Source of the DNA: an uncultured Saccharospirillaceae bacterium
GTDB lineage: Bacteria > Pseudomonadota > Gammaproteobacteria > Pseudomonadales > Oceanobacteraceae
Reading direction: 5' to 3'
NCBI GenBank assembly: GCA_947503895.1
Contig: CANNFT010000014.1
Coordinates: 105,336-169,335 of the forward strand
Length of the DNA: 64,000 nt
The translations under genes were made by a program, and so were the position numbers. Positions within the stretch are counted from its first letter, which is position 1; the number at the start of each line of letters is the position of its first letter. This document shows, in pieces, positions 34,492-42,415 of this stretch. Under the pieces are notes generated by a model that saw only the letters and a program-made list of their open reading frames with translations, was not told where the DNA came from and made no database searches.

Positions 34492-35162
34492 GCTTTCTGT
34501 ATTCCCAGCAATGCGTACATCCCCAACTGCACAAATCTGACCATATCAGAGATAGGAGGGTTGGGGGCAAAGCTGGCTAGTGTAACAGGATGTGCTTGCC
34601 CAAACATTATTCTGGCAAGATCTCTTGCATTCAATTGTGAATTCATCGTGCCTTGATCTAAGCCCTTTTGAATGGTGGGTTCCATGATGTCTAGAATTTT
34701 ATCTTGAAACGCAATGTATCTGGGCCAAGTATCATTGCGAACAGAGGAACTCCATTCGAGCCAAATTTTAACCAGTTCAGGGGATTCTTCAGCTTTCTTT
34801 AGCAAGCTAAAAGAATGCGCCTCTAAAGCTGAGAGAGGTTCTTGGTCTTGATTGAGGTGATATTCATTGGCGAGATTGACAAAATAGGTTTCAACGTGAG
34901 TGAGGACGGCGTCCACTAGGTCCTCGCGAGTTTTAAAATAATTGAAAACAGTGGGAACAGAAACGCCGGTGTCTTCCGCAATATCTGCATGGGCAGCACG
35001 CCCAATACCTCTGCGTGCAAACACTTGTATAGCGGAATTCAGCAGCTGTTGCTTTCGTTGTTTAGGATTTAAACGGGTGCGTGTGAATGTAGTCAATTCG
35101 TAATCCTTCAATGGTTTTGCGGTCCAAATCATTTTCGGGCTAGGTCGTAGCGAGTTGACCAT
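34488..35162 (-). CDS. TetR-type regulator of the LuxR/HapR family
   Basis: 224 residues. Beyond the generic TetR HTH, the sequence follows the Vibrio LuxR/HapR/SmcR signature: RTRLNPKQRKQQLLNSA, VFARRGIGRAAHADIAE, VSVPTVFNYFKTREDLVDAV, and later VKIWLEWSSSVRNDTWP. In vibrios these are quorum-sensing master regulators. Outside Vibrionaceae the family has other inputs, and no autoinducer genes are seen here. The start is uncertain: ATG 35162 lacks a clear ribosome binding site and ATG 35132 is an alternative. A palindrome AAACGAACGTTT at 35237-35248 lies about 75-90 bases upstream and could be an operator. It forms an operon with the SET gene. Confidence 0.82.
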   Translation of the reverse strand: MVNSLRPSPKMIWTAKPLKDYELTTFTRTRLNPKQRKQQLLNSAIQVFARRGIGRAAHADIAEDTGVSVPTVFNYFKTREDLVDAVLTHVETYFVNLANEYHLNQDQEPLSALEAHSFSLLKKAEESPELVKIWLEWSSSVRNDTWPRYIAFQDKILDIMEPTIQKGLDQGTMNSQLNARDLARIMFGQAHPVTLASFAPNPPISDMVRFVQLGMYALLGIQKA

Positions 35163-35549
35163 GCAAAGAAAATGAACCTTCGGAATACGCTTATTTATTA
35201 TTATTAGCGACTGTAGTGAATATACGAAGCAAACTTAAACGAACGTTTGAAAGATAGGAGAAGGAAGCACCAAACCTTTTCATGTAAAAATGTTTTGGAG
35301 ACTTCCGTGTAAACGTACTACCGAATTCCGTATGGTAGGATTTTACATTGTAAGGTTTAAACGAAGCTTGCTTAACCAGCCAATTCCGTTTTCGTCAGAA
35401 CAAAGAATGCAAAAAAAGCATTATTCTCTATTTTTTGCGATTGAGATCGTTCATTCCGGCAAAAAGGCCCAATCGTTGCTTAAGGCGCAATTGGATAAAC
35501 ACCTGCCCCATTTTTAAAAAAAAAGGGGCCTTGGCGCAAGTAGTAAATA
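35163..35549. other. Intergenic region with palindrome and poly-A tract
   Basis: Contains the palindrome AAACGAACGTTT (35237-35248) upstream of the HapR-like gene. A GCCCC/GGGGC stem with an A/T-rich interior at about 35505-35528 lies at the end of the window between the two genes. The small open frames have no ribosome binding sites. Confidence 0.4.
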
Positions 35550-36602
35550 CTATTTTTTTGCTGAGGTGAATTCTTCACCGTGTCGATAGGCTCCAGGCGT
35601 CATGCCTGTCCACTTTTTGAAAGCGCGATGAAAGGTGCTTGGTTCAGAAAAGCCTAATTTTTCAGCAACTTCATGAATGCTTAAATCACCTCTTTCTAAA
35701 TAATACAGCGCCGTATCTCTTCTCATTTGATCTTTCAATTCTTGGTACGTTAGACCTTCTTCCTTTAGCCGCCTGCGCAAAGTTTGAGGGGATGTATGCA
35801 ATTGACTGGCGACAAACTCAAAATTTGGCAACTCCTGTGACAAATCATCACCAATAATGCCACGAATTTGTGCGACTAAACTATTGCCTTCATCAGGCCT
35901 CGCTAATATATCGGCGGGAGAATGCTTTAAGAAATGCCTTAAAGAGGTTTCATTTTGCACAACCCGTTCAGTTAAAAACTTCACTGGAAAGCGAATACCG
36001 GTAAAGGATTGATCAAATTTTATGTCACAACTAAATAGTCTTCGATATTCAGATGCGTGTTCGGGAGCGGGATAGCCAAAATTGGCTTCCAAGAGGTGAA
36101 TGCGGCGACCAATGAGCCAACTGCCAAATCGATGCCAGATAACCAGCAGCGACTCAATCAAAAAATGATCAGGATCATTGAGTGAGCTGCGATCTACTTG
36201 AATGGTGGCTGTTTCATCATCAATTTCGAGTTTAAATTCTGGGAGGTCAAGAAATAATCCATAGAATCGATAGGCTCGGCTGTAGGCTTTTTCAAGAGTG
36301 GGGCAGTGTATGACGGCATGGCACATCATTGCGAATGATCCAAGGGGGCTAATGACGCGTCCTAACCCCATGTACTCATCTTCCATGGTGAGCCATATAT
36401 GCTTAATTAGCTCTGCGTATTGGGTGCCGGTGACTCTGGAAAGCGGTTCATTCAGGACATCATCCAGTATGCCAGCTGCTTTAAGCAGTTCATTAACCTC
36501 ATAGCCTTTTGATTCTGGGCCGCGGAGGGCTGCCAACAAAAAATGGTGAGGGATCGTAAATTCCAGCATACCCATAACGTAACCTACTGACCTATCAGTC
36601 AT
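35550..36602 (-). CDS. AraC-family regulator with Arabinose_bd-type sensor domain
   Basis: 350 residues. The sensor half shows ESKGYEVNELLKAAGI, GLGRVISPLGSFAMMC and the IHLLEANFGYPAPEHASEY region typical of the OruR/ArgR-like AraC subgroup. The DNA-binding half has FVASQLHTSPQTLRRRLKEE, then IHEVAEKLGFSEPSTFHRAF with FKKWTGMTPGAYR. ATG 36602 is preceded by AAAGGA. It diverges from the acyl-CoA ligase gene with 150 bases between, so it most likely regulates that gene, perhaps in response to a fatty or other carboxylic acid. The shared design with the AraC protein near the alkylsulfatase suggests related ligands. Confidence 0.85.
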   Translation of the reverse strand: MTDRSVGYVMGMLEFTIPHHFLLAALRGPESKGYEVNELLKAAGILDDVLNEPLSRVTGTQYAELIKHIWLTMEDEYMGLGRVISPLGSFAMMCHAVIHCPTLEKAYSRAYRFYGLFLDLPEFKLEIDDETATIQVDRSSLNDPDHFLIESLLVIWHRFGSWLIGRRIHLLEANFGYPAPEHASEYRRLFSCDIKFDQSFTGIRFPVKFLTERVVQNETSLRHFLKHSPADILARPDEGNSLVAQIRGIIGDDLSQELPNFEFVASQLHTSPQTLRRRLKEEGLTYQELKDQMRRDTALYYLERGDLSIHEVAEKLGFSEPSTFHRAFKKWTGMTPGAYRHGEEFTSAKK

Positions 36603-36752
36603 TTTCCTTTAATGATGAAAGTCAGGATACACAATGCGCAGCGGTATTACAGCCCCACCAGTTGCGACAGTGTCCGTCGGCCCTGTGGACAATCAAAATT
36701 GGGTGTGCTGTAGTCAGTTCAACAAAAATAACAATAAGTTGAGGAACGTGTC

Positions 36753-38429
36753 ATGTTGACTCCTTTGTCAGCCTTTTTAAAAGCAGTTGAATCCCAGCCC
36801 CATCGCGCTTATTTGCGTCAGCCAGAAAATGGCGAATATCGAGAAATTACTTGGCTTGAGGTACATGATCTTGCCCGGAATGTTGCGTATCAGCTCACTC
36901 AATTAGGTGTCGAGAAAGGTGATCGAATCGCACTTTGGTCCAAAAACTGTGCTGAATGGATTATTTCAGATTTGGCGATCATGATGGTGGGCGCGGTTTC
37001 AGTGCCTTTGTATCCGGGCCAGTCAAAAGAAAATGTGCATTACGTTTTGGAGCACAGCGAAGCCAAATTTATTTTTGTTGGGAAGCATGACTGTGACCAA
37101 GATGTCATAAACAGTCTTCCCGAATCACCGCCATCCATTGGCTATAAATATTTTTCCGGTGTGACTCAATACCAGTGGGATACGCTCGCTGCCATTCCCG
37201 CACCTGATAGCTACAGCATTAATCAGCCGACACTGGATGACATCATGACGATTGTTTATACGTCGGGTACGACTGGTCAACCTAAAGGTGCGGTTCATTC
37301 TTATCGGGCGTTTGCTTTTACTTCGAATAATTTTGTCGAGCAGTTAGACATAACCGTTAATGATAGAACTATGTCGTTTTTACCACTCGCGCATGTTGCT
37401 GAACGCATTTTAGTGGAAGGCCTAAGTTACTATGCTTGGTTTACCATATCGTTTGTAGAGTCACTGGATTCCTTTAATGAAAATTTGGTCAGCGTGAAGC
37501 CGACGCTCTTTTTTGCGGTGCCTCGATTATGGGCGAAGTTCCAAGAAGGTATCCTTGGGAAAATTGGCAGTGACGAAAAGTTGCAAAAGCTTATAGGGAT
37601 TCCTTTTATCGGATGGTACATAAAGCATAAAATCCGAAAGGCCCTTGGTTTAGATCAAGCACGATTACTTGGCTGTGGCGCATCGCCCATGCCAAAAGCA
37701 TTGATTGAATGGTATCAGACATTGGGGATGACCGTGCTTGAAGGTTACGGTATGACTGAAAATCTAATTTTTGGCACCATCAACAAACCAAAAGATAAAA
37801 GAATCGGTTCGGTCGGCAAACCCTTTGAGCGTAATCACCTAAAGATTGGGCAAGACGGAGAGATACTGTTTAAAAGTGATTCCGTTATGCTTGAATATTA
37901 TAAGTCTGCCGGAAAGACACAAGAAGCAATGATCGATGGATATTATCGTACGGGGGATAAAGGGTATATTGACCCACAAGGTTTCCTTCACATCACGGGT
38001 CGAATTAAGGAACTATTTAAAACGTCAAAAGGAAAATACGTGGCACCGGCACCGCTTGAAGCTTTATTGTCTTCGCATCCATTTATTGAGCAGGCGTGTG
38101 TTACTGGTTCGGGATTGTCTCAACCGGTTGGCGTGTTGGAATTGAGTGAAACGGCACGCTCAAAAAATAAAAGTGACGTGGCAAGTTCAATACAAAAACA
38201 CATTGAACAGTTGAATCAATCTGTGGAACATCACGAAAGAATTGAAAAAGTGATTTTGACCCAGGTCTCTTGGACGATTGAATCTGAGCTCATTACGCCC
38301 ACGCTTAAAATTCGCAGAGAAAAAATTGAAGAACAATTCCTTGATGCATTATTGAGTGACACATCGGGTGTGGCTGTAATTTGGGGACCGGATGTAGAGG
38401 AGGGTAGTACTGAATCACAAGCGGCTTAA
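36753..38429 (+). CDS. AMP-forming acyl-CoA ligase (long-chain type)
   Basis: 558 residues of the ANL adenylating superfamily. The P-loop-like YTSGTTGQPKGA, the EGYGMTEN motif, YRTGDKGYID and a C-terminal SKGKYVAPAPLEALL region are all present. The order and the size of the N-terminal half fit long-chain FadD/FadD15-like ligases that activate free acids to acyl-CoA via acyl-AMP in the cytoplasm. The C-terminal domain is short, ending in LKIRREKIEEQF. It starts at ATG 36753, with GAGGAA upstream. Control by the divergent AraC gene is likely. The substrate could be a fatty acid; chain length cannot be read from sequence. Confidence 0.87.
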   Translation: MLTPLSAFLKAVESQPHRAYLRQPENGEYREITWLEVHDLARNVAYQLTQLGVEKGDRIALWSKNCAEWIISDLAIMMVGAVSVPLYPGQSKENVHYVLEHSEAKFIFVGKHDCDQDVINSLPESPPSIGYKYFSGVTQYQWDTLAAIPAPDSYSINQPTLDDIMTIVYTSGTTGQPKGAVHSYRAFAFTSNNFVEQLDITVNDRTMSFLPLAHVAERILVEGLSYYAWFTISFVESLDSFNENLVSVKPTLFFAVPRLWAKFQEGILGKIGSDEKLQKLIGIPFIGWYIKHKIRKALGLDQARLLGCGASPMPKALIEWYQTLGMTVLEGYGMTENLIFGTINKPKDKRIGSVGKPFERNHLKIGQDGEILFKSDSVMLEYYKSAGKTQEAMIDGYYRTGDKGYIDPQGFLHITGRIKELFKTSKGKYVAPAPLEALLSSHPFIEQACVTGSGLSQPVGVLELSETARSKNKSDVASSIQKHIEQLNQSVEHHERIEKVILTQVSWTIESELITPTLKIRREKIEEQFLDALLSDTSGVAVIWGPDVEEGSTESQAA

Positions 38430-38444
38430 ATTTTGACCGCTCAT

Positions 38445-38486
38445 CCAAGATAAAAACCTTGGCTTCTCCAGTGGTTTTTATCTTGG
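38445..38486. terminator. Bidirectional terminator after the acyl-CoA ligase gene
   Basis: CCAAGATAAAAACC (38445-38458) and GGTTTTTATCTTGG (38473-38486) are perfect 14-bp arms with a 14-base loop between convergent genes. Confidence 0.75.
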
Positions 38487-38508
38487 GCGATATGATGTTT
38501 GAAGCGTC

Positions 38509-38772
38509 CTACAGATGCTTTGCCTTCTCAATACTAAGAAAGCACCCTTTGCATAAGCATTGCTGTTCCTGTCTGCTACTTCCACGATTCAGTCTCGCCA
38601 TGTATTGTCTAGCCGTTTCAGATGGTTGCTTGTCAAAACACCAGCAAGAGGTTGCGTTTGCAGAACACAAGTTGGATTTTTTACAAACTGGACAGATCGC
38701 AGCATTTGGCCGTTCCGTTGAATGGCCCACAGAATAATAAGGTGTGTCTTTGGGTGGGGTCACCTCGCTCAT
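38509..38772 (-). CDS. Cysteine-rich CWC family protein
   Basis: 87 residues of the CWC family: ICPVCKKSNLCS, then CWCFDKQP, then CLCKGC near the end, giving eight to nine cysteines in a compact zinc-binding pattern. Function unknown; the family is widespread in gammaproteobacteria. I chose ATG 38772, from which the conserved region starts soon after. ATG 38781, with GGAG 3 bases upstream, and a longer frame to 38841 are alternatives. Confidence 0.75.
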   Translation of the reverse strand: MSEVTPPKDTPYYSVGHSTERPNAAICPVCKKSNLCSANATSCWCFDKQPSETARQYMARLNRGSSRQEQQCLCKGCFLSIEKAKHL

Positions 38773-38969
38773 GGATGGCATGTACTCCGCTGAAATGGTT
38801 AAAAGAATAATCTTGCTGTTAAAAAACACCACAGCTCTCAATCATTCCGAGTCTCTAGCTTTGGTGCGCCTCTGAACTTCTTTAGTTTAATTCAAATTGC
38901 GCGTGAAAGCGTCATGAAGGCTACGTTGAAGACCCTTCGTAGCAAAAGATACAAATCTGCTGTTGACCT

Positions 38970-38992
38970 CCAACCTACCAGTAGGTAGGCTT
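38970..38992. promoter_or_regulatory. Operator upstream of the tetR-like gene
   Basis: Read on the minus strand it is AAGCCTACCTACT, two bases, TAGGTTGG, the same as the site at 39702-39727 apart from the central two bases. The core CCTACC/GGTAGG is a dyad. A TTGACC -35-like box is directly upstream (38963-38968), so binding would block the promoter. Confidence 0.75.
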
Positions 38993-39025
38993 TGGTAATG
39001 TTTATACTTATGCCGATAGAGCACC

Positions 39026-39589
39026 ATGAATCGTAAGCAGCAAATAGTTGAATTTTCAGCAGATCTCTTGCGGACCAAGGGCTTTGAGGGCTTTAGCTAT
39101 CAAGACATCTCCAAAGAGCTTGGCATTACTAAAGCCAGCGTGCACCACCATTTTCCAAAGAAAATGGATTTGGGTTTGGCACTATGCGATTGGTCGAAAG
39201 AATGGTTACTCGATGGCTTGCAGCACTTTGATCGACATGGCACCAGTCAGTGGAATCGATTAGAACGCTATCTCAAGGCGGCAGTAAAGCATACCTTGCG
39301 TGATCACAAAATGTGTCCAGTCAGTGCTTTTTATAATGACCTGAACCGTTTGCCAGAGTCATTAGCAAAAGCCGTCAAGGCCATTGATGTTCTCGAATTA
39401 GAATGGGTTGAGCGGGTTATACAGGACGGCATTGATGAAGGAGAGTTTTCTTCCGTTGACAGTCCTAAGGCCATGGCAGCGATGTTCGTATTTACGTGTA
39501 AGGGCGCTATTTACTACGCACGCTTGCACGGTGAGGATATGTTCCAGCAATCTATGGCTCAATTTAAGCATTGGTTACTGCAACCATAA
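39026..39589 (+). CDS. TetR-family repressor linked to the Old Yellow Enzyme gene
   Basis: 187 residues: N-terminal HTH (FSYQDISKELGITKASVHHH followed by FPKKMDLG) and a helical ligand domain with a conserved CPVSAFYNDL stretch. The single Cys near the start of the second half (HKMCPVS) is where NemR-like proteins carry reactive cysteines, so electrophile sensing is conceivable. The gene has an operator about 35-55 bases upstream, and the same operator precedes the reductase gene 250 bases downstream. A simple repressor of its own gene and of the reductase is the best reading. Confidence 0.85.
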   Translation: MNRKQQIVEFSADLLRTKGFEGFSYQDISKELGITKASVHHHFPKKMDLGLALCDWSKEWLLDGLQHFDRHGTSQWNRLERYLKAAVKHTLRDHKMCPVSAFYNDLNRLPESLAKAVKAIDVLELEWVERVIQDGIDEGEFSSVDSPKAMAAMFVFTCKGAIYYARLHGEDMFQQSMAQFKHWLLQP

Positions 39590-39701
39590 GGGCACTTAAC
39601 CAAATAGATGCCTTCATCTTTGAGCGTTTAACAAAGTAAGGGTTAGGCCGGATCTCAATGGGGGTGAGCCCAGTATTGAGCGGGTTAAAAATTTAATTTT
39701 C

Positions 39702-39727
39702 AAGCCTACCTACTAATAGGTTGGCTT
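39702..39727. promoter_or_regulatory. Operator upstream of the Old Yellow Enzyme gene
   Basis: AAGCCTACCTACT (39702-39714), two bases, then TAGGTTGGCTT (39717-39727): the halves are inverted with 10 of 12 positions pairing. It is the second copy of the operator at 38970-38992 and lies about 115-140 bases before the reductase start. Confidence 0.75.
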
Positions 39728-39843
39728 GAGGCGTAATAAATGCCATCGAGTGCGTCTTATTGACGGGTCCATGAGGTGGCTTGCAATTCAGTTGGGTATT
39801 TTGTGCCCGGCATCTGTGATGAATCACGAATTGGAGAGTGAAA

Positions 39844-40962
39844 TTGAGTACTTCAGCATTGTTTAACCCGATTAATTTGGGTCCATTAGCGTTGAGAAAT
39901 CGAATTGTCATGGCACCGATGACGCGTACATATTCGCCAGGGAATGTACCAAATGACATGGTCGTGAGCTACTACGAACGTCGTGCGGAAAATGAAGTTG
40001 GCTTAATTATTACGGAAGGCACCACTGTCGGCCATAAGGGTGCAAACGGCTACCCGCGTGTACCTTTTATGCACGGTGAAAAGGCATTGGCGGGATGGAA
40101 AAAAGTGGTCGACGCGGTACATGCCAAAGGTGGAAAGATTGCACCTCAATTGTGGCATGTCGGCGCTATTCGAAAAGAAGGGGTTGAGCCGGATGCTAGT
40201 GTACCGGGGTATAGTCCTTCTGGCTTGTACAAGCCCGGTAAAGAAAACGGCATAGCCATGACTAAATCAGATATTGATGAAGTGGTTGAAGCTTTTGCTC
40301 AAGCTGCTGCAGATGCAAAGGAAATCGGGTTTGATGCCGTTGAAATTCATGGTGCACACGGTTATCTCATTGATCAGTATTTTTGGGAAGGCACTAATCA
40401 GCGTCAAGATGAATACGGTGGTGACCTCGTTCAACGTACACGATTCGCAGTGGAAATTGTTGCCGCTATTCGCGCCCGTGTTGGTAGTGAATTCCCCATC
40501 ATATTTCGATTCTCGCAGTGGAAGCAGCAAGATTATAATGCGCGCCTTGCCAATTCTCCGGAAGAATTGGAATCATTCTTGAAACCACTAGTGGACGCTG
40601 GAGTGGACATCTTCCATTGCAGTACGCGTCGATATTGGGAAAAAGAATTCGAAGGCTCCGATTTAAATCTGGCAGGTTGGACGAAGAAAATTACCCAAAA
40701 ACCCGTTATTACGGTTGGCAGTGTGGGCTTAAATGCCAGTTTTATGGATGAATCCGGTAAGACCATGGATATGTCAGATGGTGCAGGCGTGCAGGCTTCT
40801 TCTATCGGAGAGTTGGGGGAGCGAGTTAAAGAGGAAGAATTTGATCTCGTTGCAGTTGGCAGAGCACTGTTGCAAGACCCAGAGTGGGTCGTGAAGGTGA
40901 AAGAAAATAGGCTTGAGGAACTGCAAGACTTCTCTAAGGCCTCCTTAATGAAGCTGGTGTAG
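39844..40962 (+). CDS. Old Yellow Enzyme-family NADH:flavin oxidoreductase
   Basis: A TIM-barrel FMN reductase of about 372 residues. Family motifs are plain: LFNPINLGPLALRNRIVMAP at the N-terminus, LWHVGA, the catalytic FDAVEIHGAHGYLIDQYFW segment, RFS and a phosphate-binding AVGRALLQDPEW. Such enzymes reduce the C=C of electrophilic unsaturated compounds using NAD(P)H. TTG 39844 is preferred because GGAG lies 7 bases upstream; the in-frame GTG 39838 has GGAG only 1 base away. The preceding TetR gene and shared operator suggest induction by reactive carbonyls or quinones, as for nemRA. Confidence 0.9.
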   Translation: MSTSALFNPINLGPLALRNRIVMAPMTRTYSPGNVPNDMVVSYYERRAENEVGLIITEGTTVGHKGANGYPRVPFMHGEKALAGWKKVVDAVHAKGGKIAPQLWHVGAIRKEGVEPDASVPGYSPSGLYKPGKENGIAMTKSDIDEVVEAFAQAAADAKEIGFDAVEIHGAHGYLIDQYFWEGTNQRQDEYGGDLVQRTRFAVEIVAAIRARVGSEFPIIFRFSQWKQQDYNARLANSPEELESFLKPLVDAGVDIFHCSTRRYWEKEFEGSDLNLAGWTKKITQKPVITVGSVGLNASFMDESGKTMDMSDGAGVQASSIGELGERVKEEEFDLVAVGRALLQDPEWVVKVKENRLEELQDFSKASLMKLV

Positions 40963-41005
40963 TCGAGGCGTGGCAAAAGCCTAGAATCGACAACTGAGCA
41001 TCAAT

Positions 41006-41035
41006 GCAAAAAAGAGCGGTCACGCTCTTTTTTGC
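41006..41035. terminator. Rho-independent terminator after the OYE gene
   Basis: GCAAAAAAGAGCG (41006-41018) and CGCTCTTTTTTGC (41023-41035) form a 13-bp stem with a 4-base loop, T-rich on both strands. Confidence 0.88.
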
Positions 41036-41101
41036 GTTTAGCCTGAGTTAAAAATGATGCGCAGTAAAAAGAGGATGGGTAACGGTAAAAGGTCATTGAC
41101 T

Positions 41102-41128
41102 TAGATAGTGTCACTATGACACTATCTA
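41102..41128. promoter_or_regulatory. 27-bp palindromic operator of the NAD salvage genes
   Basis: TAGATAGTGTC (41102-41112) and GACACTATCTA (41118-41128) are perfect 11-bp arms with a 5-bp centre. A -35-like TTGACT (41096-41101) abuts the left arm and a -10 would fall in the right arm, so a bound dimer would block RNA polymerase. It lies about 140 bases before nadM. The regulator could be NrtR-like, but no such gene is nearby. Confidence 0.72.
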
Positions 41129-41264
41129 GTTGTCGCAGACGCGGTGGGATTCACTTCCTGCGATATCCTCGCTCAAGAACGGCGAGATTTGGCTTCATAA
41201 GCCATGATAAATGGGGCTCTGGATAGACCGGAACCCAATATTCATCAGCAAGGAACTTGTTGAC

Positions 41265-42323
41265 ATGCAAGATACACAATACGACTTTTTAGTCTTTATT
41301 GGCCGGTTTCAACCATTTCATCTAGGTCACCTATCTGTCATTAAGGCTGGGCTAGCCCAAGCCAGTAAAATGATCATTTTGTGCGGATCAGCACACCAGC
41401 CCAGATCGACACGTAACCCTTGGACGGTCGCCGAACGAGAATCCATGATTCGAGGAGCGTTACCTGACAGTGATGCAAAGCGGACGCTTATCGCACCATT
41501 GATGGATATCGTTTACAACGATGAGTCTTGGGTTCGAAATGTGCAATCAACGGTAAACGGGCTGGTTACAGCTCACCATGATGTGCCACATCGAACCCCA
41601 AGGATTGGATTGATTGGTCACGGTAAGGACCAATCTTCATACTATTTAAATTTATTTCCGCAGTGGGGTTCTGTGAGTGTTGCGAATTATAAAAGCATCA
41701 GCGCAACGCCCATTAGAAAATCTTTGTTTGATGAGCAAGCTCGCGATTTTTTACAGCAGACCGCGAAAGATGTTTTGCCGGAGTCCGTCATTCGCGAGAT
41801 GTCTGCGTTCGGTGAGACAAAAGCTTACCAAGACGTGAAAGAAGAACAGGCGTTTGTGTTGCAATATAAAAAAGTTTGGGAAGCGTCGCCCTACGCGCCC
41901 ACCTTTGTGACCGTTGACGCAGTCGTTATTCAAAGTGGACATGTTTTACTGGTGGAAAGAAAAGCCCGCCCAGGTAAGGGATTGTTAGCACTGCCCGGCG
42001 GCTTTGTAAATCAAGACGAAAAACTGGTGAATGCCTGTTTAAGAGAGTTACGAGAAGAGACACGTTTAAAAGTGCCGACACCTGTTTTAAAGGGCTCAAT
42101 CAAAAAGCAATCAGTCTTTGATGATCCTCACCGTTCACAGCGCGGTCGAACCATTACACATGCCTTTCACATTGAACTAGAGCCCAGCAATGTGTTGCCG
42201 AAAGTAAAAGGCGGTGACGACGCCAAACGTGCGATGTGGGTGCCATTTTCGGAGCTAAACCCAAGTAATATGTTTGAAGACCATTACTTCATCATTCAAG
42301 AACTAACAGGTATAGCGCTTTAA
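41265..42323 (+). CDS. nadM: Bifunctional NMN adenylyltransferase / Nudix hydrolase
   Basis: 352 residues in two enzymes. Residues 1-180 are a NadM-type nucleotidyltransferase: GRFQPFHLGHLSVI with the HxGH motif, and SATPIRKSL near the end of the domain. Residues about 200-352 are Nudix, with the full box GGFVNQDEKLVNACLREL followed by REET. The first half makes NAD from NMN and ATP; the second probably cleaves ADP-ribose. ATG 41265 follows AAGGAA at 9-base spacing. It is followed 92 bases later by nadV, so the two form a nicotinamide salvage route behind the 27-bp palindromic operator. Confidence 0.92.
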   Translation: MQDTQYDFLVFIGRFQPFHLGHLSVIKAGLAQASKMIILCGSAHQPRSTRNPWTVAERESMIRGALPDSDAKRTLIAPLMDIVYNDESWVRNVQSTVNGLVTAHHDVPHRTPRIGLIGHGKDQSSYYLNLFPQWGSVSVANYKSISATPIRKSLFDEQARDFLQQTAKDVLPESVIREMSAFGETKAYQDVKEEQAFVLQYKKVWEASPYAPTFVTVDAVVIQSGHVLLVERKARPGKGLLALPGGFVNQDEKLVNACLRELREETRLKVPTPVLKGSIKKQSVFDDPHRSQRGRTITHAFHIELEPSNVLPKVKGGDDAKRAMWVPFSELNPSNMFEDHYFIIQELTGIAL

Positions 42324-42415
42324 ACTTTTTTAAACGCAGTTGAGCACTATTTGCCTAATGCAGTGACGGGAAAGACCGGTCACTTACCTACCACAATGAC
42401 AGGAGGATTTCCGTC

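Noticed and set aside
35290..35517. 75-codon plus-strand frame
   Set aside because: In the spacer between two minus-strand genes, with no ribosome binding site and unusual codon use; likely noise.
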